Assembly: GCF_024637875.1 (NCBI RefSeq)
Contig: NZ_CP102451.1
Coordinates: 437,001 to 501,000, forward strand
DNA from: Vagococcus luciliae
GTDB taxonomy: Bacteria > Bacillota > Bacilli > Lactobacillales > Vagococcaceae
Direction of reading: 5' to 3'
Length of the DNA stretch: 64,000 nucleotides
Within the stretch, counting starts at the first letter, position 1, and every line of letters starts with the position of its first letter. Under the pieces are notes generated by a model. The model made no database searches and was not told the DNA's origin. It worked only from the letters and a program-made list of their open reading frames with translations. The position numbers were made by a program, and so were the translations under genes. Positions 35,165 to 44,884 of the stretch are shown here, piece by piece.

Positions 35165-36247
35165 CTATTTACTCTTCTTTTTATTTTTTTTATGTGATAA
35201 ATTTCTAGATTTCTTTTTATTATTTATTTTTGTTAAAATAAAATAAATAATAATAACTAAGATAATCACTGATAAAGTAATTATAATAATGAGTTTCCAA
35301 TTAATTTTTCTTTCCTCATATAAACCAACATCTCGTTCATTATATTTATCTGCTTCATCTTTTGAAATCTTAAAATCTTCTTTCCAATGCTCTATAATAC
35401 CTTTATCTCCTCTTACCGTAATATTAGCAGTATAATTTCCTGGCTCCATCTTATCTCCTTGCATGCTTACAGGAAAGTTAATTAATGAATTAGGAGCCAT
35501 CCTCATATTATTTTTTCTTGTTTGGTATAAAACAGTATCCTTACCTTTTTTCGAAATGCTAACTTCTACAGACATGTCATTGAAGAAAGTCGCATTAATA
35601 TTAGAATAAGTAATAAATATAGTATTTTTAGCATTTAACTGTTCTGGATAAATATTACGGAATTCTAATTTAGGTAAAACTTCGTTTTTGTTAACCTGTA
35701 ACACCACTGGTGCTACATAACGATATCTATTTTTAATCTGCGTACCTTCAACTTTTTCATTTTTATCATCTTTAGTACTTCGTATCATAGAAATACCACC
35801 AACTATTTGACCATCAAAATCACTATCTGGCATCACTATGTCAAATTTGACATCTTTTGTTTCGCCAGGTTTCAATAATACTTGATTAGGACCAGTCACA
35901 ATTTTTTCAAATGGAAATTTTAAAGAATCATCGTTTTTGATATCATTTGGTGTGTATTCAATCACACCATTTTTATTCGTTTTCGCACCTGTAATACTAA
36001 TATCAACATTAACATCTTCAGAAGAAGGATTGACTAAATTAAGAGTAAAAGATGATTTTTGATTAGGTTTCATCAATAGGTCTAGATAACCTTTATCTGA
36101 TAGTTGATTATCTGGATAATTAATACTGAATGAAAAACCAGCTGTTCCTATATTATCTTCTGCGATACTTATAGTTTTACCAAAACTAAAAATACAAAAA
36201 ATAATAATAAATAATAACCATATGCTACTAATTTTATTTTTTTTCAT
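35165..36247 (-). CDS. DUF916/DUF3324 (WxL-interacting) cell-surface protein
   Basis: Membrane-anchored extracellular protein, 360 aa from ATG 36247 (GAAAGG upstream). Signal peptide to about residue 30, then the DUF916 domain (FSINYPDNQLSDKGYLDLLMKPNQ) and DUF3324 (from about residue 180, VVLQVNKNEVLPKLEF), a single membrane segment (IIIITLSVIILVIIIYFIL) and a Lys-rich tail. This architecture is the standard partner of WxL proteins and is reported to bind WxL domains and peptidoglycan. It is separated from the upstream WxL gene by a strong hairpin. Confidence 0.92.
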   Translation of the reverse strand: MKKNKISSIWLLFIIIFCIFSFGKTISIAEDNIGTAGFSFSINYPDNQLSDKGYLDLLMKPNQKSSFTLNLVNPSSEDVNVDISITGAKTNKNGVIEYTPNDIKNDDSLKFPFEKIVTGPNQVLLKPGETKDVKFDIVMPDSDFDGQIVGGISMIRSTKDDKNEKVEGTQIKNRYRYVAPVVLQVNKNEVLPKLEFRNIYPEQLNAKNTIFITYSNINATFFNDMSVEVSISKKGKDTVLYQTRKNNMRMAPNSLINFPVSMQGDKMEPGNYTANITVRGDKGIIEHWKEDFKISKDEADKYNERDVGLYEERKINWKLIIIITLSVIILVIIIYFILTKINNKKKSRNLSHKKNKKKSK

Positions 36248-36282
36248 AAAAATAACCTTTCTATCAATGTATTTTATTAACA

Positions 36283-36317
36283 CAAAATAGGTTGATAAAA
36301 TATATCAACCTATTTTG
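36283..36317 (-). terminator. Strong hairpin between a WxL gene and the DUF916 gene
   Basis: A perfect 15-bp stem (36283-36297 with 36303-36317) and a 5-base loop lie 28 bases after the WxL stop. The tail on the minus strand is GTGTTAATAAAA, not a clean T-run, so partial termination or mRNA 3' protection would favour more WxL protein than DUF916 protein. Confidence 0.65.
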
Positions 36318-36344
36318 CACAATATTAAGTTTTATGTCTAATAA

Positions 36345-37244
36345 TTAAGGTTGGCCATCTGTTAAAGTCCAAGTAATCTCTGCTAGATAGTTTCCTTTTT
36401 TCATATTAGTAGCTGTTCTAGAAGGAACTTTTAACGCAATAGATTTATCTTCTGTTTCTTTTTGAGCTGTACCTTTGACTGTGTATTTGTCATCGTACTC
36501 TTTAGTTTGTCCATATTCAACAGATAAGATACCTTTAGCTGGGGCTTTTCCAGAAGGTAAGTTAACAACTTGTTGAGCTGTACCTGAATCTTGAACTAAT
36601 TCCATAGTAGAAGTTAAATCTAAGCCCTCAATTCCACCAGTAATATTTGCACCATCTTCGTGAGTTAAAATTCCGTTAGTATAGTTTATAGAAGCATTCT
36701 CTAAAGTACCTAGTGGAGTTTGCCCATCTTTATCATATAACGTAAATTGTTTAGTTAATTGAGCAGTTAAAGTATAACCAGTTTGTTCTGAACGAATATC
36801 ACCAAATTGAACGTAGTTACCAACTGCTTTATTAGTTCCACTAGGAGTTAATGCTCCCGTTGTTGGATCTTGAGTAGCACCCAATACTTTCGCTGGCGCT
36901 GCATATTTTTGAATATTATTTGAACTAATATTAATAGTTCCAAATTTCAAGTTTGATGCACCTAAAAGAGTTAACGCCCCACCATCTGGATTACCTGGTG
37001 TAAACCCACCATTTCCTGGATCTTTAGGATCTACATCCGGAATAACTGGGTCTGTTGGTTTTTCAGGGTCTTTATCATTTCCTCCTTCACCTGGTTTATC
37101 TGGATCTGTTGGTTTGATAGAACCTTCATCAACGTTCACTGAACCAGATGATTTAACTGTATCTGCAGTTGCAGCACTAACGCTAACCGCACTACTTAAT
37201 AGTAAAGTTGATAATAAAATTGTTCCTAAAACTTTGTTTTTCAT
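36345..37244 (-). CDS. WxL-domain surface protein
   Basis: Secreted wall-associated protein, 299 aa from ATG 37244 (GGAGG upstream). Signal peptide to about residue 25 (ending SAA), then a Pro/Asp/Lys/Gly-rich linker (residues about 40-85), and a C-terminal WxL domain. The final motif is YLAEITWTLTDGQP, matching the consensus YxxxITWxLxxxP closely. The first motif position reads TGYTLTAQL, with Tyr instead of Trp. WxL domains attach non-covalently to peptidoglycan. The most regular WxL protein of the cluster and probably its most abundant, judging by the following hairpin. Confidence 0.92.
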   Translation of the reverse strand: MKNKVLGTILLSTLLLSSAVSVSAATADTVKSSGSVNVDEGSIKPTDPDKPGEGGNDKDPEKPTDPVIPDVDPKDPGNGGFTPGNPDGGALTLLGASNLKFGTINISSNNIQKYAAPAKVLGATQDPTTGALTPSGTNKAVGNYVQFGDIRSEQTGYTLTAQLTKQFTLYDKDGQTPLGTLENASINYTNGILTHEDGANITGGIEGLDLTSTMELVQDSGTAQQVVNLPSGKAPAKGILSVEYGQTKEYDDKYTVKGTAQKETEDKSIALKVPSRTATNMKKGNYLAEITWTLTDGQP

Positions 37245-37272
37245 TATATATTCCTCCATTTATATTTATCTA

Positions 37273-38073
37273 TTAAGGCAATTTGGCAATAGTCCAAATT
37301 ATCTCCGTATTATATTCCTTTGGTAAAATAGTTGTCTTATCCGGAATGGATAGTGAAATAGCTCTATTTCCAAAGTCTGGTTGATTCCATTCAGGGTTGA
37401 TAAGCGGTTGATTATTACTATCAATCAAAGGATACAATGTTGATTTTTGTCCATCTTTATTATTTTGTGATGCACCAAATTCAACTGTCCAGACGCCCCA
37501 CCCTTTATTTTTTTCTGCTTGAGCGACAATAGCTGATTCACCGGGTACTAAAGATAAAGTTTCTCTAGTTACTTGCGGCATAATTTCTTCTGTTTTATGA
37601 CTAGCATTTGCCCATGCATGATCAAATGATAATACAGCCCCAGAAAGTTCCTGTCCATCAGCAGTTTTAAATTGGTTTTTTTGCTCCATCATCAAAGTCC
37701 ATCCTGTACTTTCACTTCGGACATCTGTAAGTTGAACATAACTTCCTCTAGGATCAGTACCTTGCTTAAAAAATTGTGCTTTAGCATTAATTTCCTTATG
37801 ATTACCAATTCTAACGCGTCCAAAATCTAAATTAGAAACAAAATCTAAACGTAGACTACCTTTAGGTTGTTTAGATGGTCGATTTGGATCAACATCCGTT
37901 GGTGGATTTTCAGGATCAACTGGTGGCGTAATTCCATTATCGATAACTTCTGTACTAGCATTTGGATTAACCGTCTGTGATACTGCTAAAACAGTATTAC
38001 CTGATAATAAAATACTAGATAACAATATAATAAATAAATAGAATCCATGATTCAGTAATCGTTGATATATCAT
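37273..38073 (-). CDS. WxL-domain surface protein, variant
   Basis: 266 aa from ATG 38073, which overlaps the stop of the small LPXTG gene (ATGA). A signal peptide (to about residue 30, ending VLA) precedes a Pro-rich linker and a WxL domain with STGWTLMMEQ as first motif and YNTEIIWTIAKLP as last, so the second motif is WxI. It is similar in layout to the next WxL gene (linker with DPENPPTDVDPNRP, FGRVRIG), suggesting an old duplication. Confidence 0.9.
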   Translation of the reverse strand: MIYQRLLNHGFYLFIILLSSILLSGNTVLAVSQTVNPNASTEVIDNGITPPVDPENPPTDVDPNRPSKQPKGSLRLDFVSNLDFGRVRIGNHKEINAKAQFFKQGTDPRGSYVQLTDVRSESTGWTLMMEQKNQFKTADGQELSGAVLSFDHAWANASHKTEEIMPQVTRETLSLVPGESAIVAQAEKNKGWGVWTVEFGASQNNKDGQKSTLYPLIDSNNQPLINPEWNQPDFGNRAISLSIPDKTTILPKEYNTEIIWTIAKLP

Positions 38074-38420
38074 ACTACTCTCACACTCCATTTGGTTCTA
38101 TACATAATAACAACTCCTAATATTAGTATTAAACCAATAGCTGTAGGAAAATAAGAGCAATAATCACTCGTTTGAGGTAGGAGTCCTTTTGTTGTTTTTT
38201 TATTACTTACAGGATACTGATTAGAATTAGATTGTGTTGGATGGTTATCCTTATTTGACGTTGAAGAACTCGTTTCAACATCTTCATAAAAAATTATCCT
38301 ACCATGCGTTACTTCAGAATCGGTATCAGGCTCAGCAGCTAGGAAGGATGATGATGAACAAAAACTAATAACATAAACAAAAATCAACGTAACAAATAAG
38401 TGTTTGATAACATATTTCAT
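38070..38420 (-). CDS. Small LPXTG-anchored protein of the WxL cluster
   Basis: 116 aa from ATG 38420 (AAAGGAGC 6 bases upstream). An alternative ATG at 38447 overlaps the stop of the large gene before it. Signal peptide to about residue 28, a short Ser/Asn-rich extracellular stretch, sortase motif LPQTS (Thr-Ser instead of Thr-Gly), membrane segment and a short basic tail. Small LPXTG proteins of this kind are regular members of WxL clusters and probably give the complex a covalent wall anchor. Its stop overlaps the next start, so translation is coupled. Confidence 0.88.
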   Translation of the reverse strand: MKYVIKHLFVTLIFVYVISFCSSSSFLAAEPDTDSEVTHGRIIFYEDVETSSSTSNKDNHPTQSNSNQYPVSNKKTTKGLLPQTSDYCSYFPTAIGLILILGVVIMYRTKWSVRVV

Positions 38421-38443
38421 TTTTTTGCTCCTTTCTCCTAGCC

Positions 38444-40915
38444 TCATGGTTCTTCACCTGGCATTAAATCCCATTCAATTTCACAACTGTAGCGACCTAA
38501 CTTTTTAACTTGACCAGGACCTATAGTTAAACCTAAACCACTATCATACTTTTTCCAATCATCATTTAGGGTGTAATCCCCACCTGTTTTACTATGATAT
38601 GCTGTCATTGCATCTGACGTAACAATAAAACGATCAGAATCACTTAACCGATATTCCATAATATTAGGTAACTCTGTTCCATCATTCGTAAAAGTTTTAA
38701 CCATTTTTAATTTTAAATTCCAACCAGTTGACTTATTTGAACGATTATCAACGATTTTTAAAGGTGGCTGTTCATCTAAATTTTTAGCTTGTCTTATATG
38801 TACATCATCAACTGAAGTTTTGATTTCACCATAATCAAACAATCTAGGAGCTGATTCAATCAATAAATTTCCTTTTAATTTATAAGTTACACTCATCTTT
38901 GAACTGTTTAATAATAAATTAGTTTCATCGTTTGGTCTTTCGATAATAGTATACCCACCATTAGTAGTATATTTGTCTAATACGGATGTTACTTCTTTGA
39001 TAGCTGTTAAATCAACTACTTGATTAATCAAATAGTCATTTAATTCTACTTTATCAAGCAATTCATCTGCTTCATTTACAATGTTCACAGTTAATTGACT
39101 TTTAGCTTCTTTAACAACTAATGTCGCATCTACATCTGTTGTGACACCTAGTTTTGATGTTAAACGAATAGGAACTTTTAGTTTTGTACCAGGCATCAAT
39201 TTTGTAGTATCTGGTAATTTATCCTTATTGACATAATCTGCCTTGATAGGAGTATCTTTCGCTATATTATTGGTATCAATAGATGTTTGATATCCTTCTT
39301 CTAATAATTCAGAAGCATCAGGGTATTGACTTAAAATACTTTTTCCATACTCTAATGGTACATTTTGTTTTGCTTCACCTGTTGGCGTTCCTTCATAGTT
39401 AGTCTTAGCGATTGATCGATCATCGACTTTATATGAATATTGTTTCGTATCAATATTATTACTTGCATAGTGTGTATACGTCATTACTGCAGTTGTCGCT
39501 AAGTCAAAATGCATATATCCATTAAATTTATCATCCTCTTTAATAAGATAACCATTGTTTGATAAGTTAAATGACTCATTTGGTGTGGCTACTACTGAAA
39601 TTTTATATTGTCCGTTATTAAATTCTTCGCTTTTAGTATCGTTAAAAGTTACGGTCGCTTTCGCTTTATTTTCAGGATTCAATGTAACCGTATATGAAAT
39701 TTTATTATCCACTTCTTCACTGTTTTCAGCAACGTTATATACCTTTATCTGTGATGGGTCTATGTTATAGCCATCTGGAGCTGTCGTCTCTATGGATAAT
39801 TTGTCAGTTCTCTTATCTATACTGTTATTTCCTACACCAAAAATAATATCATAATAGACATCTCTATAATTTTCTTGATCATGAGTTGCATTATTTACTC
39901 TACCTATAACCGTTTGAATACTTGGTGCCACCCGAGGTATAGCTTGCCTTAAATAATCTAACCCCATAGTCTGATTATTCATACTAAGACGAAATTTTAA
40001 AGTATTCGTTCGTTCGAATAAGCCTGTAAACGATGTTTCATATTTGCTCATTGTAGCTACAGAGTTAGAAAACTGTAATATATTATTATAAAGATAGTTA
40101 TACTCAATATTATTCGTATATTTATTTGGATAAACATTATAATTTGAATAAGTATAATACTTAGACAAATCATTTAGTGGACTATACACCTCTAAAGTTT
40201 TTAGCTTATTTAAATTTGACACATTCCATAAACCAACAATTTCTATTTTTTCTTTAGTTAACGAATCATAAAATTCATAATGATAGTCAATATAATCTTT
40301 ACCTGATGTAAAAGGATATCTGGGTCTTGTTTTATTTGGTATATTAGTATGTTTGTCACCTAACCCAGATCCTATTGACATAAATATATCTCCCCATTCA
40401 GCTTTTGTATCCACTGAAGGAATATAATATTTTGAACCACTCAGATGTTGTTCAGAAGGATCAACAGCAAAAAAACGAAACACGCTACCTGGAATATCTA
40501 GATACAAATCATCTATTACCCATTTCACATCAACAGATCGACCTTGGTAAAACCCTACGTTAGATACATATACTGACTGTTCTTCGGATTTTCCAGACTG
40601 AAAATAATAAATTTGAGACTTACTTCCAGGAAAAGCTTCGTTATAAGGTCTATTTTCTATTTGTGGATTTCTCCCTGAAAACACTGTATTTCCTTTTGGT
40701 CTATATGTTGTTTTCGTATTCTCATCTTTCCCATTTATTAATTGCATTGAGAAATTATACTTACCATTAATCTCCACTGATCTTTCTAAACCTGGCCTAA
40801 CTAATGTAACATTAGGATTATTAACTAATTTATTCACAGCTAGTACCCTATAATCAGTTACAAATAAAAATAATAAACAAGTCAATAAAAATAATACTAT
40901 TTTATTCTTTTTCAT
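38444..40915 (-). CDS. Large WxL-domain surface protein
   Basis: First gene of the cluster, 823 aa from ATG 40915 (AGGTGGGGG upstream). Signal peptide to about residue 26 (ending VLA). The N-terminal 300 residues look beta-rich and contain many Tyr/Asn; residues about 330-470 resemble a repeated beta domain (DKLSIETTAPDGYNIDPSQI); two Ig-like stretches follow. The C-terminal WxL domain carries STGWNLKLKM and YSCEIEWDLMPGEEP. No enzymatic motif is seen. Such large WxL proteins are thought to be the exposed ligand-binding part of the surface complex. Confidence 0.88.
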   Translation of the reverse strand: MKKNKIVLFLLTCLLFLFVTDYRVLAVNKLVNNPNVTLVRPGLERSVEINGKYNFSMQLINGKDENTKTTYRPKGNTVFSGRNPQIENRPYNEAFPGSKSQIYYFQSGKSEEQSVYVSNVGFYQGRSVDVKWVIDDLYLDIPGSVFRFFAVDPSEQHLSGSKYYIPSVDTKAEWGDIFMSIGSGLGDKHTNIPNKTRPRYPFTSGKDYIDYHYEFYDSLTKEKIEIVGLWNVSNLNKLKTLEVYSPLNDLSKYYTYSNYNVYPNKYTNNIEYNYLYNNILQFSNSVATMSKYETSFTGLFERTNTLKFRLSMNNQTMGLDYLRQAIPRVAPSIQTVIGRVNNATHDQENYRDVYYDIIFGVGNNSIDKRTDKLSIETTAPDGYNIDPSQIKVYNVAENSEEVDNKISYTVTLNPENKAKATVTFNDTKSEEFNNGQYKISVVATPNESFNLSNNGYLIKEDDKFNGYMHFDLATTAVMTYTHYASNNIDTKQYSYKVDDRSIAKTNYEGTPTGEAKQNVPLEYGKSILSQYPDASELLEEGYQTSIDTNNIAKDTPIKADYVNKDKLPDTTKLMPGTKLKVPIRLTSKLGVTTDVDATLVVKEAKSQLTVNIVNEADELLDKVELNDYLINQVVDLTAIKEVTSVLDKYTTNGGYTIIERPNDETNLLLNSSKMSVTYKLKGNLLIESAPRLFDYGEIKTSVDDVHIRQAKNLDEQPPLKIVDNRSNKSTGWNLKLKMVKTFTNDGTELPNIMEYRLSDSDRFIVTSDAMTAYHSKTGGDYTLNDDWKKYDSGLGLTIGPGQVKKLGRYSCEIEWDLMPGEEP

Positions 40916-41141
40916 TAACCCCCACCTCTTACTTGATATAACTAATTTCACAAACGATTACTTTACAAGTATAACACATTTTTCAAAAAAATAAACAGAT
41001 TACTATCACTTATATCAACTTTAATAACAATTATTATAAAAAGAGAGTCTAATTGTAATTTTAATACATTTAAGGTTTTTATTATAATTTAATTAAAAAA
41101 AGTAGACAAAAGAAATATATACAACACATTTTTTATATAAT
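40916..41141 (-). promoter_or_regulatory. Upstream region of the WxL cluster
   Basis: About 225 AT-rich bases between the first WxL gene and the IS30 element. On the minus strand TGTGTTATACT (about 40977-40967) resembles an extended -10, with no good -35. No gene is seen. The IS insertion ends this region and may have replaced part of the original promoter area. Confidence 0.4.
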
Positions 41142-41146
41142 CGCCG

Positions 41147-42182
41147 ATTGTAAAATTAAGCTAGACAACTAAAAAATCATTTGTGATACACTCAAATTGT
41201 ATTTCCAACCAAAGAAAACAAGGAGAGTGATCACAAATGACCTATACACATCTTACTACAGACGAGATAATTTTGATAGAAGCTTATTATCATCAAAATA
41301 AAAAAGGAACATACGTTGCGAAACAATTGAAACGAGCAAAACAGACTATATATAATGTTTACAAAGCTTTTGACGAGGGGGTATCTGCACTAGATTACTA
41401 TAAAAGGTACAAAAATAATAAAAAGAATTGTGGCAGACGTCCTATTTCTTTATCTGATAATGAAACAGAATACATTCAAAAGAAGGTTGTTCAAGGATGG
41501 ACTCCAAACGTCATGATTGGTCGTGCTGAGTTTCCTATTTCATGTTCTATCAGTACTTTTTATAGATTATTTAAGCAAGGACTGTTTGATTTGACTGCAT
41601 TACCTATGAAAGGTAAAAGGAAAGCGAATGGTTATAACGAAAAAAGAGGCAAACAAGCCTTTAAAAGAAACATCCATCAACTCTTTAATAATGAATTTGG
41701 TCACCTTGAAGGTGATACAATTGTTGGGAAAGACCATAAAAGTGCTGTTATCACACTCGTTGAAAGACTATCGAAAGTGATTATTACGTTAAAACCAATA
41801 GGCAGACGAGCAATAGATATCGAAAATAGTTTAAATAATTGGTTTAAAAAGTTTCCATGCCATCTATTTAGATCAATCACATTCGATTGTGGTAAAGAAT
41901 TTTCTAATTGGAAATCAATCAGCAATCTAAATGATATTGATATTTATTTTGCAGATCCAGGAACACCATCACAACGAGGCTTAAATGAAAACTCTAATGG
42001 GTTATTACGTAAAGATGGATTACCTAAACAAATGGATTTCAACAAAGTTGAGGAATCTTTTATCCAATCTATCGCTTCTAAAAGAAATAATATTCCTAGA
42101 AAATCATTAAACTATAAAACACCATTGGAAGTATTTTTGAGTTATGTAGACAACGATATTTTGTCTAGTTTAATTTGACAAA
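41147..42182 (+). mobile_element. IS30-family insertion sequence
   Basis: About 1.04 kb, the usual IS30-family size, with one transposase gene. Left inverted repeat 41147-41168 and right repeat 42161-42182 agree at 19 of 22 positions; the right repeat overlaps the end of the transposase gene. A second copy of the right repeat at 42399-42420 matches the left end even better (21 of 22, extending to 41142/42425), so an alternative larger element or a second IS30 end must be considered. Confidence 0.8.
41237..42178 (+). CDS. IS30-family transposase
   Basis: 313 aa. An N-terminal helix-turn-helix region (TTDEIILIEAYYHQNKKGTYVAKQL) precedes the DDE core: Asp in GHLEGDTIVGKDHKSAV near residue 158, Asp in SITFDCGKEFSNW near residue 215, and Glu in RGLNENSNGLLRKD near residue 250. 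AAGGAGAGTGATCAC leads to the ATG with a slightly long spacing. The frame is intact, so the element may be active. Its last codons lie inside the right terminal repeat. Confidence 0.93.
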   Translation: MTYTHLTTDEIILIEAYYHQNKKGTYVAKQLKRAKQTIYNVYKAFDEGVSALDYYKRYKNNKKNCGRRPISLSDNETEYIQKKVVQGWTPNVMIGRAEFPISCSISTFYRLFKQGLFDLTALPMKGKRKANGYNEKRGKQAFKRNIHQLFNNEFGHLEGDTIVGKDHKSAVITLVERLSKVIITLKPIGRRAIDIENSLNNWFKKFPCHLFRSITFDCGKEFSNWKSISNLNDIDIYFADPGTPSQRGLNENSNGLLRKDGLPKQMDFNKVEESFIQSIASKRNNIPRKSLNYKTPLEVFLSYVDNDILSSLI

Positions 42183-42502
42183 TAAAAAATTATTAGATAT
42201 ATATTAAATAAATTTAATATATAATTAAAAATACTAAAAACAAATAAAAATAATCAAAACTGTTATAGTTAATAATTTTTATCTGTTCCACATTGTATGT
42301 GAATTTTTATTCATAATAACCACAAAGTAATATAACCTTATAAACTTATATAAAACTATAAACAAGTGTTAAATAATTTCAATACTTTGTCTTTTTTATT
42401 GTCTAGCTCAATTTTACAATTGGCGTATCTAAAAAAAACAAACCAACCACTCTTAATGAGTAACTAGTTTGTCTATAGTCTAGATAATCTTATAAATTTA
42501 TG
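42183..42502. other. Scrambled insertion-sequence ends between the IS30 element and degV
   Basis: No gene is seen in these 320 AT-rich bases. 42381-42397 resembles the inner arm of the IS1182 left hairpin (AATACTTTGTCTTTTTT). 42398-42425 is an IS30-type terminal repeat. 42432-42475 resembles the IS1182 right-end hairpin of 20861-20905 (about four fifths identical by eye). This looks like an IS1182 relative reduced to its ends with an IS30 end between them. Confidence 0.7.
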
Positions 42503-43375
42503 TTACTTTATGAAACCAAATGAAAAAATAGCTAATGCGCCATATCCTGTATGACTAGCAATGGTTGGTCCCATAGGTTTTACAGAAATACTTTTTACCG
42601 ATACTTTATCTTGTAAAATATTTTTTAATTTTTCACCAGACTCTTTATCTCCAGCATAAGCAATTAAGATATCTTGTTCTTCTTCGTTTTCAATCGTTTC
42701 TTTGGTTAATTCAACAATTTTTTCCAATGAATGCTTACGTCCACGTACTTTACCAGTATTAATTAATTTTCCTTCCGCATTCATACAGATAATTGGTTTC
42801 ACTTTGATCATACTACCAATCATCGCAGACGTTTTAGATATCCTACCTCCACGCTCTAGATGTTTTAAATCATCAACTGTAACCCATGAATGTAATCTTG
42901 GTATCATTTCGTTTAACCATAATACGACATCTTCAAGTGTTTTTTCTTGTCTCCTAAGATTTAAGACATTCCTTATAAGTAGTCCTTCTCCCAAACATGC
43001 CGCTAAAGAATCAATAATCATAATCGGTAGTTTACCATGCTCTTCTTCTAACATAGATAAAGCTGTCATCGCATTATTATATGAGCCACTTAAACCTGAT
43101 GAAAAACAAACATATAGCAAGGGTTGGCTCTGACCGACATATTCTTTAAAAATATCTAAATAATTCCCGATATTAATTTGTGACGTACTAGGCGTTGCTC
43201 CATTTTTAAGTTCTGTCATAAACCAATTGTAGTCAAAAGTTTCCTGAAAGTCATCAATATATTCTTTGTTGTCTAATTGAATCGTCATACTAATTTTTTT
43301 AATGCCTGGTTCCTCTAATTCATCATGTGTTAAATCACAACAGGAATCTACCAACAAATCAAATTTATAAGTCAT
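42503..43375 (-). CDS. DegV family fatty-acid-binding protein
   Basis: 290 aa cytosolic protein of the DegV/FakB family, which holds fatty acids for phosphorylation by FakA. The N-terminal DSCCDL motif (residues 11-16, usually DSTxDL) and the ATPSTSQI segment near residue 55 mark the lipid head-group site; the [12 protein letters not shown] stretch near residue 90 is conserved. It is monocistronic between the IS remnants and purA. Which fatty acid it binds cannot be read. Confidence 0.92.
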   Translation of the reverse strand: MTYKFDLLVDSCCDLTHDELEEPGIKKISMTIQLDNKEYIDDFQETFDYNWFMTELKNGATPSTSQINIGNYLDIFKEYVGQSQPLLYVCFSSGLSGSYNNAMTALSMLEEEHGKLPIMIIDSLAACLGEGLLIRNVLNLRRQEKTLEDVVLWLNEMIPRLHSWVTVDDLKHLERGGRISKTSAMIGSMIKVKPIICMNAEGKLINTGKVRGRKHSLEKIVELTKETIENEEEQDILIAYAGDKESGEKLKNILQDKVSVKSISVKPMGPTIASHTGYGALAIFSFGFIK

Positions 43376-43419
43376 TTTTATTTTCTCCCTATCATTGGTT
43401 TAACTTTATTATATAATAA

Positions 43420-43456
43420 AAAAATAGAGAGTTCGATAACTCTCTATTTTTTTTAT
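43420..43456. terminator. Terminator after purA
   Basis: A 14-bp stem (43420-43433 with 43438-43451) with a 4-base loop, flanked by A- and T-runs; ends the leftward dnaB-purA transcripts. Confidence 0.9.
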
Positions 43457-43469
43457 ATTTATTGGGTAT

Positions 43470-44762
43470 TTAAATTTGTTCCCAAACATTTTCTAAAATG
43501 TTTGTTTGTGTTCTATCAGGACCAACAGAAAATGTTGAAATTCTAACATCTACTAACTCAGAAACACGTTTAACATAATTTCTAGCATTTTTTGGTAATT
43601 CTTCTAATGTTTTACAACCAGTAATATCTTCCGTCCACCCTGGTAATTCTTCATAAATTGGTTTACATCTCGATAATTCTTTCAAACTTGCTGGGTAATG
43701 AGTGATTTCTTTTCCATCTAACTCATAAGCCACACAAATTTTAATGACAGGTAAACCTGTTAAAACATCGATTGAATTTAATGATAGGTTAGTAATACCT
43801 GATACACGTCTAGAATGTCTCATCACAACACTATCAAACCAACCAACACGTCTTGGTCGACCAGTTGTTGTACCATATTCACGACCAACTTCTCTAATTT
43901 GATGACCTGTTTCATCAAATAGTTCAGTTGGGAATGGTCCGTCACCTACACGAGAGGTATAAGCTTTACAAACACCCACAACTTTATCAATTTTAGAAGG
44001 TCCTACACCTGTGCCAATTGTCACGCCTCCAGCTAATGGATTTGATGAGGTAACAAATGGATAAGTACCTTGATCAATATCCAACATAACACCTTGAGCA
44101 CCTTCAAATAGTACATGTTTTCCATTATCTAAGGCTTCATTTAAGATAACTGATGTATCAGTTACGTATTCTTTAATTAATTGACCATACTCATAGTATT
44201 CTTCAAACACTTCTTCAAATGAAATAGGGTCTACTTCATAGATTTTAGTAAATAATTTATTTTTTTCTTCTAAATTTATTTTTAATCGTTCTTCAAAAAT
44301 CTCTTTATCTAATAAATCAGCTATTCTAATACCCACACGAGCTGCTTTATCCATATATGCAGGTCCAATCCCTTTAATCGTTGTGCCGATTTTTTGATCA
44401 CCTTTGGCATCTTCTTGTAACTGATCTAAAAGAATATGATAAGGCAAAATAACGTGTGCTCTATCTGAAATTCTTAAATTAGTAGTTGGAATATTATGTT
44501 CTTTTAAATAATTTAATTCTTTAATTAATGATTTTGGATTAACAACCACACCATTACCAATCACGCTTATTTTATCTTGATAAAAAATACCTGATGGAAT
44601 TAAGTGAAGTTTATAGGTTGTTCCATCAAATTGAATAGTGTGGCCTGCATTGTCTCCACCTTGGTATCTTGCAATGATTTCTGCATTTTCGCTTAAAAAA
44701 TCAGTGATTTTCCCTTTACCTTCGTCTCCCCACTGAGTTCCGACTACTACAACTGATGACAT
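43470..44762 (-). CDS. purA: Adenylosuccinate synthetase
   Basis: First committed step from IMP to AMP: IMP + Asp + GTP to adenylosuccinate. [12 protein letters not shown]-loop near residue 12, [14 protein letters not shown] near residue 130, [13 protein letters not shown] near residue 297 (from this start). The frame is open to 44792, but CGGAGTG precedes ATG 44762 ([12 protein letters not shown]), the family's normal N-terminus (430 aa). It follows dnaB after about 120 bases, the usual Bacilli arrangement near the origin. Confidence 0.98.
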   Translation of the reverse strand: MSSVVVVGTQWGDEGKGKITDFLSENAEIIARYQGGDNAGHTIQFDGTTYKLHLIPSGIFYQDKISVIGNGVVVNPKSLIKELNYLKEHNIPTTNLRISDRAHVILPYHILLDQLQEDAKGDQKIGTTIKGIGPAYMDKAARVGIRIADLLDKEIFEERLKINLEEKNKLFTKIYEVDPISFEEVFEEYYEYGQLIKEYVTDTSVILNEALDNGKHVLFEGAQGVMLDIDQGTYPFVTSSNPLAGGVTIGTGVGPSKIDKVVGVCKAYTSRVGDGPFPTELFDETGHQIREVGREYGTTTGRPRRVGWFDSVVMRHSRRVSGITNLSLNSIDVLTGLPVIKICVAYELDGKEITHYPASLKELSRCKPIYEELPGWTEDITGCKTLEELPKNARNYVKRVSELVDVRISTFSVGPDRTQTNILENVWEQI

Positions 44763-44884
44763 ATGAACACTCCGTTCTTCTCTTTTATTCATTACCTAAC
44801 TATATTATCAAAAAAAAGAATCTAACACAACTAAATCAGAACATTAAATTAAAAAAAACATATTTTTATCACAAATTACGAATA

